This document shows positions 25,201-33,490 of a DNA stretch of 64,000 nucleotides, piece after piece (within the stretch, counting starts at the first letter, position 1; each line of letters opens with the position of its first letter). The position numbers were made by a program, and so were the translations under genes. Origin of the DNA: Pirellula sp. (GTDB taxonomy: Bacteria; Planctomycetota; Planctomycetia; Pirellulales; PNKZ01); NCBI GenBank assembly GCA_013822735.1, contig PNKZ01000009.1, positions 62,001 through 126,000 on the forward strand. Direction: 5' to 3'. The notes beneath the pieces were generated by a model. That model did not search any database. It was not told where the DNA came from and saw only the letters and a program-made list of their open reading frames with translations.

Positions 25201-28200
25201 AAAGTAGTTGCGCAGCCGCTCCTCGTAACCGTGCGGCGCGGGGCGTTGTGCTTCGGCGCGGATGGCGTTGCGGAGTTCGGCCGGGAGTTTGGCCATCCAG
25301 GCGTCGTCTCCCTTCGGGCGATTGTTCGTCGCGGCAATGTCGGCGGCGTTGCGGCCGGCGTTGTTCACGCTCGGCAGCGACGATTCGGTCGCCTGGGCGA
25401 ATTGCGACGCCAGCTCGCTATGCTGTTGGGCCTGCTTGTTCGAAGGGCCCGGCTGGCCGTTTTTAGCCTGGGCCGACGGGGCGGTCGGCACGTTGCCCGG
25501 TGCGCTCCCCGGTTTCGGCGGGCTGGCCGTTTGTTCGAGCTGCGCGAGTTGCTGCATCGCTTGCGGGCCGGCCATCATTTTGGCCGTGGCCTCGGGCGTG
25601 GAAGGCGCGAGACCTTTCCCCATCGCGGTGCTCGGCGGCGTTTCTTGCGGCGCGCCGGCCGCTTCGCCGGGCTTCGAACCGGCGCCCGGTTGCGGCATGC
25701 CGGCCGTTTCGTTCGGGGCGGCGGGAGGAGCAGAGCCTGGCTGCGCTGCCGGTCCCGGCGGCGGCATCGCTCCGGCCGGCGTCGAGAATTCCGAGGCCTT
25801 CTCCAGCGCTTGGGCGAGCGCCGTGTTGGCCGTTTCACTTTGTCCCGCGACTTCCTGCGCCGCCTGACCGGTCACTTGCGCGGCCTGCGAGAACGATTGC
25901 ATTGCTTCATTGAGCTTACGCGCCGCGGCTTCGGCCGCTTCGCTAATCGGCGGCTGCGCTGGGGCGGCAGGCGCCGGTTGGGCAGCGCCTTGAGGCGGAG
26001 TCATCGGCGGTTGCGCGGCCATCGCTTGCGCGAGAGCGTTGCGTTGGTTGGCGATCTCTTGCGTCGACTGTTGTTGTTGCGACAAGGCATTGAGCATCGC
26101 TTGGGCCAGCGCTTGGTCGCGCTTCACCATCTGCTCGCGGGCCGCGAGTTCGGCGCCCGCGCGCTGCATCGCTTGAGCTGTTTGCTTCTCGGCGGCGGCG
26201 GCTTGGGCCGGGGCCGGCTTGGGTTGCGCGGCGGTCGCGGGAGCGGCGGCTTGGGAGGCCGCCTGCTGCGCTTCGCGCAAGGCTTCGGTAGCGCCCGGAT
26301 CGAGCTTGGCCGCTTGGGCGGCGAGCTTCTGTGCCGCGGCGGCCTGATTCTGCATCTTCTGTCGACCCTGCGCGGCAAGCGCGGCTTGTGCCTGCTCGAC
26401 GGCCTTCTTCGCCTGTGCCAAGTTCTTTGCGGCGTCGTCTTGAGCCTTGGCGGTGTCGGCGGGATTCGATTCCGCAGCGGCCGCGGCTTGGCCTGCTTTC
26501 ATCGACGACTCTTCCGCCTTGTCGAGCGGCTCACGCGAAAGCGGAGCGTGGGTCATTGCATTCTTCTTCGCGTCGGCGATCGCCGCGCTCACGCGCTCCT
26601 GGGCTGCCGCATCGGTCTTGCCCGCCGGTTGCTTGATCGACTCGACGGCCTCGGCCTTCGCCATCGCGGCTGCTTCATCCAGAGCGCGGTCCGCGTCGGT
26701 ACGAGCTTGCTTCGCTTCCGGCTCTTTGCCGTCGAGCGCGAGCTTGGCCGCGGCTTGGGCACTTTTGCGCGCCGCCGCGAGCTTATCGGCCAGCGCATCG
26801 GGGCGGAGTTCCGCCGCCGCGGCCTGCGCTTTCGGCCGGGCCGCGGCTTGGTTCGCAAGGCGCTCCACTTCGTCGGCCGTTTGCTGTTGCCGCGTCACCG
26901 CTTCCAGCGGCGTTTCGGCGCGGCCCTGGTTGTGGTCGTTTGCGGCCGCGGCGGCGCTCTGTTGCATCGCTTGAGCCTGCTCGATCTTGTCGGCTAGTTC
27001 GCGCGCGGCGGCGGCTTCGTTCTTGCCTGCGGCGCGCAGTTGTTCGGCTTCGGCACGATCGAGTGCCTGCTCGGCGGCGGCTAGCGCGAGCTGCGCTTCG
27101 CCATTGTTGCCCATCGGTGCGGCGGCCGCTTGGTCGACGGCCTGCATCGCCGGCCGCAGGGCGGCGAGCTGCTTATCGGCCTCGCGCGCGAGACCTTGCG
27201 CCTTTGCCGCGGCTTGGCGGCGCAGGGCGGCGGCGGCCGCCGCAAGCTTTTGCGCAGCCGTATTCGCTTGCTGGGCGGCGTTGCGGAGCGCCGCCGGGGT
27301 CGGCGGATTTGGTTCTTCGCCGGGCTTTGCAGCGGCGGCCGGTTGCAGTTGATCCGCGGCTGCGGCGGCCGCCGCTTGCGCTTCGGCCAGCGGCGACGCG
27401 GCTTCGGGAGCTTCATGCGCCACGGCTTCGCGTACGCTCTTTGCCACGTCGGCGACGAGCGCTTGTTCCCCGGCTAGCTTTTGCGCCGCGGCCTTATCGG
27501 CGGCCGGCTTCTTGGCTTCGGCCACGGCTTGCTTGGCGATTTCCCGTTCGGCGGCGGCGGCCCGATCAAGGGCTTCGGCGGCGCGCGAAAGCTCGGCGGC
27601 GGCGACGGCCGGCTGCATGCGGCGCACGTCGGCCAATGCGGCTTCTACTTCCGCTTGGGCCCGCTCGAGCGCTTGATCGGCTTTAGCGACTTCTTCTTTC
27701 TTCGCCGCGTCGTCGCGCAGCGGATCGTCGGTCGCCTTGGCCGCTTCGCGCGTCGCCTTCACGACGTCGCGGAGTCGAGCGTCGACCATTTTCGGCAAAT
27801 CGCGATTCTGACCGGCGCGCGAAACGTCTTTCGCCGCTTGTTCCAACGCCGGCTTGGCGGCGGCGGTCGGAACGGCCGGCGCTTCGGCGAGCGGCTGCAC
27901 CTGCGCTCGGGCCTGAGCGAGCGCGTCGCGCGTCGCTTCGAGGTCGGCGGCCCGTTCGGCGAGTTCCGCGGCGTTGCGTTCTTGCGGCATATCGTCGGCC
28001 GCATCGTCTTCGAGCTGCTTCTCGATCGCCGCGAGATTGGCGCGAACGGTGTTCTGCGCTTGCGCCGCGGCGGGGGCTTGCTGGTTGAAGAGCTCGACCG
28101 TCGCGGTTTCCGAAGCTTTGCGAGCTCGTTCCACGAGCGGTGCCGCCGTCGGTTTGTCGAGCAGCATTTCGGTGAGCCGGTCGAGGTCCTTTCCTAGCGC

Positions 28201-29172
28201 CGTTTGCTTCTTGAGCAAGTTCTCGACGGCCGCCTCTTCCTGCGGCGCGGCTTTGGTTTCGGCGAGCAGTTCGTCTTGGCGACGCATCATCTCGCGCACC
28301 ACCTCCAGCGCGGCCCGATGGTCGGCTTGAATCAGCCCTTGCGTTTCTTTGACCTTCTTGAGGAGCACCTGCAAGCCGCGAATGGCGGCCGTTTCATGCT
28401 CGGCGGCTTCGGCGAAGCGCCCCATTTCGATCGACGCCGCGGCTTCATCGAAGTGCAGGGCGGTGTCGGAGGCTTTGAGCAGGGCCAGGCCTTCGACGGC
28501 CGTCTGTCCGACTTCGCCTCCCCAACCGCGTGCTTCGATCAACGTTTCCGTGAGCTTGTCGTAGAGCTTCCGGGCATCGCTCTGATCGGCCAGCGTCGAG
28601 AGTTGTTGAATCTCTTGTTGCCGGCGGGCTTGCGTCGGCAGGGCGATCGTCACTTCGCGAATCACCGTTTCCATGTCGATGAGGCGGCGGACCTGCGCGG
28701 CGACTTCGGCCGTGCGCAAGCGGCGCGAGAGGTTTTGCCGCTCGGCCAACAGGCGGGCCAGGACTTCGCCGATCTTGCGGCGCGCTTCAAGAAACGTTTC
28801 GTCGCGCTTGTCGGTTTGATCTGCCTGGGCTTGCAAGAGAAGCGTGACCACTTCGCTCATCTCGGCTTCGATCAACCCGTCGATGTTTTGCCGCATCGTC
28901 TTCACATCTTGGAAAAGCGGTCGATCCGTGAGACCGTTTTCTTCCAATTGTTGCAGCTGCACATCGAGCAGATTGAGCACCAGCTCACGAGCCAGCTCCG
29001 CGGCGCGGAGTTGCGTCTCTTGCTTGCGACGGAGTTCGTCGACGGGAACGGCTTGCGCGAAACAGGGGGGAGCGCGGAGTGGGGAGTGGGGAAGGCAGAC
29101 GGCCGCCGCGAGCGCTAAAAGTAGGGCGCGGCTCAGGCGGTGATAATTGATGCTATGCGGAGCGCTCGTCAT
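25186..29172 (-). CDS. Large exported Ala-rich coiled-coil protein
   Basis: 1328 residues. The signal peptide is at about 1-40 (ALLLALAAAVCLPHS, ending near CFAQ). The first 350 residues are heptad-like (RKIGEVLARLLAERQNLSRR), and the rest is an extreme Ala/Gln/Glu/Lys-rich repeat region, with AAAAQKLAAQAAKL-type runs, that becomes Pro-rich near the end. It is very probably an extended periplasmic helical rod or scaffold; no enzyme motif was found. Its ATG overlaps the stop of the upstream membrane protein gene (ATGA). The last two or three residues and the stop come from a repeat element. No family name is offered. Confidence 0.85.
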   Translation of the reverse strand: MTSAPHSINYHRLSRALLLALAAAVCLPHSPLRAPPCFAQAVPVDELRRKQETQLRAAELARELVLNLLDVQLQQLEENGLTDRPLFQDVKTMRQNIDGLIEAEMSEVVTLLLQAQADQTDKRDETFLEARRKIGEVLARLLAERQNLSRRLRTAEVAAQVRRLIDMETVIREVTIALPTQARRQQEIQQLSTLADQSDARKLYDKLTETLIEARGWGGEVGQTAVEGLALLKASDTALHFDEAAASIEMGRFAEAAEHETAAIRGLQVLLKKVKETQGLIQADHRAALEVVREMMRRQDELLAETKAAPQEEAAVENLLKKQTALGKDLDRLTEMLLDKPTAAPLVERARKASETATVELFNQQAPAAAQAQNTVRANLAAIEKQLEDDAADDMPQERNAAELAERAADLEATRDALAQARAQVQPLAEAPAVPTAAAKPALEQAAKDVSRAGQNRDLPKMVDARLRDVVKATREAAKATDDPLRDDAAKKEEVAKADQALERAQAEVEAALADVRRMQPAVAAAELSRAAEALDRAAAAEREIAKQAVAEAKKPAADKAAAQKLAGEQALVADVAKSVREAVAHEAPEAASPLAEAQAAAAAAADQLQPAAAAKPGEEPNPPTPAALRNAAQQANTAAQKLAAAAAALRRQAAAKAQGLAREADKQLAALRPAMQAVDQAAAAPMGNNGEAQLALAAAEQALDRAEAEQLRAAGKNEAAAARELADKIEQAQAMQQSAAAAANDHNQGRAETPLEAVTRQQQTADEVERLANQAAARPKAQAAAAELRPDALADKLAAARKSAQAAAKLALDGKEPEAKQARTDADRALDEAAAMAKAEAVESIKQPAGKTDAAAQERVSAAIADAKKNAMTHAPLSREPLDKAEESSMKAGQAAAAAESNPADTAKAQDDAAKNLAQAKKAVEQAQAALAAQGRQKMQNQAAAAQKLAAQAAKLDPGATEALREAQQAASQAAAPATAAQPKPAPAQAAAAEKQTAQAMQRAGAELAAREQMVKRDQALAQAMLNALSQQQQSTQEIANQRNALAQAMAAQPPMTPPQGAAQPAPAAPAQPPISEAAEAAARKLNEAMQSFSQAAQVTGQAAQEVAGQSETANTALAQALEKASEFSTPAGAMPPPGPAAQPGSAPPAAPNETAGMPQPGAGSKPGEAAGAPQETPPSTAMGKGLAPSTPEATAKMMAGPQAMQQLAQLEQTASPPKPGSAPGNVPTAPSAQAKNGQPGPSNKQAQQHSELASQFAQATESSLPSVNNAGRNAADIAATNNRPKGDDAWMAKLPAELRNAIRAEAQRPAPHGYEERLRNYFKNVE

Positions 29173-31037
29173 GGTTGGGTTCCCCGGCTGGGAGACGACG
29201 GAGCTGTGGCGGTGGGAGCGGGTACGGTGGGTGTGGGCGCGGCGGGGGGAGTCGTCGAACTCGGGGCGGCCGAAGGAGTGCCGCTCGCGCTCGGCCTTGG
29301 GGCGGGAACAAGCGGACCGACGGCCGGGCCGACTTTGCCCGTCATCAGGAGCTGTTTCTGGATAATCTCATCCATCTTACGGGCTGAACGTTGGTCTGTC
29401 TCCGCCATTGCCTCGTACAGACCTTGTTCGTCGGTCACTTCCAGCGTAAACGGCTCGCTTTGGGCCGTTGCGCGGTTCGGATCGCCGCTACGATCGCGGG
29501 CTTCGAGGCGTATCGTAACTCGATCTCCCTTATGCAGTTCCAACGGAGCAAGGTCTAAGGGGAACTTGCCGGCCAATTGCATGCGTGAGGGGGCCGCGTC
29601 GAGCGGGATTTCGACCCGATCGGATTCCGTGCCGCCGTCGCCGCGCAACACCTGACGGAGCACGGCGAGATTGCGCACACCGAGATCGTCGCCGGCTTGA
29701 TACGCGATCGACGGTTTGCCGGCGGGTAACACGTACTTCGTCACCACCTCGGCGGCTACGGTCGGCGGCTGGTCGGGTCGTAAGAGAATGGAACCGCGCA
29801 ACGGTTCCGGCAACGCGAAGCCGTCGTCGTCGACCGCTTCGACGGTGAACTCCGCCGGCTCCACGACCTCGGCCAGCGGCGAATCGGCCGGATCGAAGCG
29901 CCAAGTGCGGCGCTCGTCGTCCGTCGGCGTGAGCGGCCACGTCTTCTCGGCAAGCTTGAGCCGGACATCGCGCAGCGGTTTGTTCGCACAAGTGACGCGT
30001 AGCGCGACGCTGCTCCCTTCGAGCACGCCGGCGCTCAGTCGGCCCGGCGGCGGCGAAGGGAGCATCGCCCCGGCGGCGTAGGCGGGCAACGTAACGTCGA
30101 GTGCAATGGTCACCAGCGGCATCGGTCGCACGACCAACTCGAACGGCTCTGCATAGGCATCGCCGGCCTGGGCCTCGACGATGAGCGACGCGATCGGCGC
30201 GGCGCCTTGCGCTTGATAAATCCGCTCACTGCCGTTGGTGCCGGCGGCGTCCGTCGCGGCAGGCGCCGCAAGTTCCACAGTTGCCTGACTCCCCTGATCG
30301 TCGACCAACGCGAGCGTCGCTTGCTCCGGGAGAACTCCGCTCGCAATAAGTTGCCAAGTAATGGGACGACTTTCGGCGACGACAATTCGCGGCGTCGCAT
30401 CGCCGGCGAAGTCGACGGCCGCGCCGTTGACGTGCAGCGAGACGATCTGCGTGCGCGACGGATAGTGCGCGTCTCCCAGGAGCGCGCGATCGAGCCAAGC
30501 GGCGAAGTGCCGAGGATAGATAATCACGGCGAGCACGACCGCGACGATCACCGCGGCGCCGGCCCAACGCTTGCCGCGCGTCGGCCGCTCGATCGGCTCG
30601 GCGGCCGGGTCGAACTCTTCCGCGCCGGCGGCCGTTTGCTCGACGACTGCTTCCAGCAGGCTGGTGCTGCCATATTCCGAGCCTCGGCCCGAGCGGAGCC
30701 AATCGTCGAACTGCAACGCCGCAACGAGGTCGTTCCTGCCGCTACGCCGTCGCTCGACGCCGAGTGCCACGTCGACGGCATCTTCATGCCTTCGCAAGGC
30801 CGGCCAGACCCAACAGCGAACCGCCGCGGCGAGGACGCCGAGCGCAGTGAGATCTAGAAACAACCGCGCTGCGGGAACAAGGTTCCAGGCGCGGTCGACG
30901 TAATAGCCGACGTAGAGCGCGGCAAGCGTCGCGCCCGCGGTGAGCAGGAGGGCGTCGGTAAGGCGGACGCGCCGGCGTCGGCGCGCCGCGGCTTGCAGAC
31001 CATGCCGAAGGGTCGCAAATTTCCCGGTGTCGCTCAT
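29169..31037 (-). CDS. Membrane-anchored protein of the VWA/MoxR locus, unknown function
   Basis: 622 residues from the ATG at 31037, which overlaps the upstream VWA gene (ATGA). Two N-terminal membrane segments (about 22-45 and 60-80) and a third near 165-185 precede a large extracytoplasmic beta-rich region. Sheet blocks such as LVIRPMPLVTIALDVTLPAY-like segments end in EPFTLEVTDEQGLYEAMAE, and the tail is Pro-rich. It resembles Ig-like/DUF4175-type envelope proteins in layout, but I cannot assign it. Position and overlaps tie it to the VWA proteins. Confidence 0.82.
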   Translation of the reverse strand: MSDTGKFATLRHGLQAAARRRRRVRLTDALLLTAGATLAALYVGYYVDRAWNLVPAARLFLDLTALGVLAAAVRCWVWPALRRHEDAVDVALGVERRRSGRNDLVAALQFDDWLRSGRGSEYGSTSLLEAVVEQTAAGAEEFDPAAEPIERPTRGKRWAGAAVIVAVVLAVIIYPRHFAAWLDRALLGDAHYPSRTQIVSLHVNGAAVDFAGDATPRIVVAESRPITWQLIASGVLPEQATLALVDDQGSQATVELAAPAATDAAGTNGSERIYQAQGAAPIASLIVEAQAGDAYAEPFELVVRPMPLVTIALDVTLPAYAAGAMLPSPPPGRLSAGVLEGSSVALRVTCANKPLRDVRLKLAEKTWPLTPTDDERRTWRFDPADSPLAEVVEPAEFTVEAVDDDGFALPEPLRGSILLRPDQPPTVAAEVVTKYVLPAGKPSIAYQAGDDLGVRNLAVLRQVLRGDGGTESDRVEIPLDAAPSRMQLAGKFPLDLAPLELHKGDRVTIRLEARDRSGDPNRATAQSEPFTLEVTDEQGLYEAMAETDQRSARKMDEIIQKQLLMTGKVGPAVGPLVPAPRPSASGTPSAAPSSTTPPAAPTPTVPAPTATAPSSPSRGTQP

Positions 31038-33490
31038 GGTAAATGTACCCATTTGCGGAGGAACCATTCTCCGAGCATCAGGATAATCACCAGCAAGAAG
31101 GCGGCCCACGTGTTCCAGAGGGGAATCCGCTCGGGGTAGCTCTCCACTTCGTCCGGCAGGAAGATCTCGTCGCTCAACCGACCGACGGAGGCGAGATCGT
31201 AACTGCGTCCGGCGACTCCAAAGCGCGGGCTGCGCAACTCCGCCAATTGGCGCTCGAGCGCGACGTCGCGCACGGCGCTGCGTCGTTCGGCGGAGACATT
31301 CGTCACACGGAAGCCGGCGTCGACTTGCTCGTTCGACAACGGATCGAGCACGCGCACGACGTACTCACCGGGCTCTTGCACCTCAAACTCCGTTTCGAAT
31401 TCTCCTTCCCGCAGCGGCGACAGGCGTAGCGGCATACGGCCGCCGTCGGAAGTTTCTCCGGCGCCGGGGAGCAAGAGCTCGCCGGAGAGTTGCGCCAGCG
31501 GCGGCTGCAGCTTGGCAGGATTGAGCGGCTCGTAGTTTTGATCGTACGCTTCGACTTTCGCGACGACGCGCTCGCCCGATTGATACTGGCGGCGCTCCGT
31601 GGTGACGACGAAGCGCTTCTGATTCCCGAGCGCATGGCTCAGGCCGAGCCGATGGATCATCTGCCCCCAGAATTTGCGGTAGTAGAACTCGCCATAGTCG
31701 CGGCGGAGGCGCCAAGTTTCATTGAGCGCCAAGTAGACGACTTCTCCCTTGCCGTAGCGTCGCACGGCGATCAACGGTTGCGGCGTCCGGCCGTCGGAGC
31801 ATTTCGCCGTCGGATGTTCGAGCAACACGCGGGCTTGGTCGTGGACGCCGGCCGTCGGTTGGTACCATTCCAGCGGCCCGAGCCGACTCCAGAGGTTGCG
31901 GTTTTCGGTCGGGCTTCCGCCGAGCTGCATGAAGTCGAACTCGGCGGCCGCTTCGGTGAGCCGCGGCGTAAACGGCTGCTGACCGGCGTCGGCCAACTTG
32001 CCGCCGGGAATCACGCGCACGGGCAACAGGTCGGCCAGCGGCGTCGATGCCAATTCGCCCGGCCCGAAGTGCGGCCCGGCGACAATGACTAGCCCGCCGC
32101 CAAATTTGTCGACGAACTCTTTGACCATTTCGCAGTAGCGCGTGCTAAGGCTCGTGGCCGGCATGTCGCCGAGGAAGAGCACGTCGTTGATGAAGAACTC
32201 GCCGCGCGGCGGGGTAAGGCTCGAAAGAAACAGCTCGTTCGTCTGCCGCACTTTCGGATCGGCCGAGCGCAGGAACGTACGGAAGCCGCGCATGCCGACG
32301 AGCTTGTCGCGGTGGAACACTTCCTTGATGAACCGCCATTCCCAATTGGGCTCGTAGTCGACGAATGTGAGGTGCAGGAAATCGTCGCGAACGTTCACTT
32401 CGCGGCGGGCCGTATTGTTTTCGACGATCGTTTCGCCCGGCTGAGGATCGACTTCGGCGACGAACTCGAAGCGCCCGACGTCGTCGGGGGCGTAGGGGAA
32501 CGGCAGCTCGGCGACGTCGCTGCCTGCCTGCAGGATCTGTTCGCCGATCGCGCGGCCTGCCTGCGACGCGCCGATCTTATGGGCCGAGAGCCGTACGGCC
32601 ACGTCGCGCGCCAGATCTCCTTGGCGGCGGACCGTGACCCGCACTTCGGACTGCTCGCCCTTCTTCATGAGGAGCGGCGCTTGTAGATCGACCGAGACGT
32701 CGAGCGCCGATTCCGGCCCGACGCCGACGCAATAGAGGGGCACGCCGAGCCGCGCGGCGGTTTCGGTCGGCGAGAGGCCGGCGTTCTTGTTGAAATCGCT
32801 GAAGATCACGACGCCGGCGGGGCGCTGTGCTCCGTAACGTTCGCGCAGGTCGTCGAGCGCGTCGCCGAGCGCCGTCACTTGGCCTTCGGCCGTGAGTTGG
32901 TCGGCGAGCTTACGCGGATCGAGCGGATCGTCGGACTTCGTCGAGTTGCCAGCCGGTGCGCCGGCATCGAGCGGACGCACCTCGCCGGGGCGATCAAATG
33001 TGAAGGCGCGGAGTTGAAACTTCTTGCTTAATCGCGTGAGCAGATTCTCGTCGTCCGGTTTCCGCAGCAGGTCTTGCACTTGCGCGAGTCGGGTCTTCTT
33101 GGCGGCGGCCGATTGCGGATCGCCCAGGCTTTCCGGCCGGCCGGCTTCGGGCGGCACGTCTTCGATGGCCATGCTTGCGGAGCCGTCGATGAGCAGCCAC
33201 AGCGACGGTTTGGGATGCGTCGTCACGCGTAAGTTGAGGGTCGGCTCGGCGAGGTAGAGCAGAATCAAGCAGAGGAGCAAGCCTCGCATAAACGCGAGCA
33301 AGTAGCCGAGCCGGTGGTTCTTGAGCGGCTGCTTCTTGAGATAAAACCAGCCGCCGAGAAATGCCAAGAGGAGACACCCGAGCCAGAGCGCGCCGGGAAG
33401 CGACTCGGCCCAAGGGGCGGCTGAGCTCACTTCGAGGTCGCGAATCGATTCGTCGGCGCGATAACCGAGCAGGCGCGCGAAGAGGTTCAT
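31034..33490 (-). CDS. VWA-domain membrane protein (second VWA)
   Basis: 818 residues from the ATG at 33490 (ATGA overlap with the upstream gene). Two membrane segments (about 35-50 and 63-82) precede a von Willebrand A domain with an intact MIDAS motif DGSAS at 102-106, and a third lies at the C-terminus (NTWAAFLLVIILMLGEWFLR). Mid-protein IVAGPHFGPGELAS and the following residues suggest a glutamine-amidotransferase-like (class I) fold without a visible catalytic Cys. It is probably a periplasm-facing partner of MoxR. Confidence 0.88.
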   Translation of the reverse strand: MNLFARLLGYRADESIRDLEVSSAAPWAESLPGALWLGCLLLAFLGGWFYLKKQPLKNHRLGYLLAFMRGLLLCLILLYLAEPTLNLRVTTHPKPSLWLLIDGSASMAIEDVPPEAGRPESLGDPQSAAAKKTRLAQVQDLLRKPDDENLLTRLSKKFQLRAFTFDRPGEVRPLDAGAPAGNSTKSDDPLDPRKLADQLTAEGQVTALGDALDDLRERYGAQRPAGVVIFSDFNKNAGLSPTETAARLGVPLYCVGVGPESALDVSVDLQAPLLMKKGEQSEVRVTVRRQGDLARDVAVRLSAHKIGASQAGRAIGEQILQAGSDVAELPFPYAPDDVGRFEFVAEVDPQPGETIVENNTARREVNVRDDFLHLTFVDYEPNWEWRFIKEVFHRDKLVGMRGFRTFLRSADPKVRQTNELFLSSLTPPRGEFFINDVLFLGDMPATSLSTRYCEMVKEFVDKFGGGLVIVAGPHFGPGELASTPLADLLPVRVIPGGKLADAGQQPFTPRLTEAAAEFDFMQLGGSPTENRNLWSRLGPLEWYQPTAGVHDQARVLLEHPTAKCSDGRTPQPLIAVRRYGKGEVVYLALNETWRLRRDYGEFYYRKFWGQMIHRLGLSHALGNQKRFVVTTERRQYQSGERVVAKVEAYDQNYEPLNPAKLQPPLAQLSGELLLPGAGETSDGGRMPLRLSPLREGEFETEFEVQEPGEYVVRVLDPLSNEQVDAGFRVTNVSAERRSAVRDVALERQLAELRSPRFGVAGRSYDLASVGRLSDEIFLPDEVESYPERIPLWNTWAAFLLVIILMLGEWFLRKWVHLP

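Noticed and set aside
25126-26997. Plus-strand open frame opposite the Ala-rich coiled coil
   Set aside because: Arg/Gly-rich shadow of a low-complexity gene.
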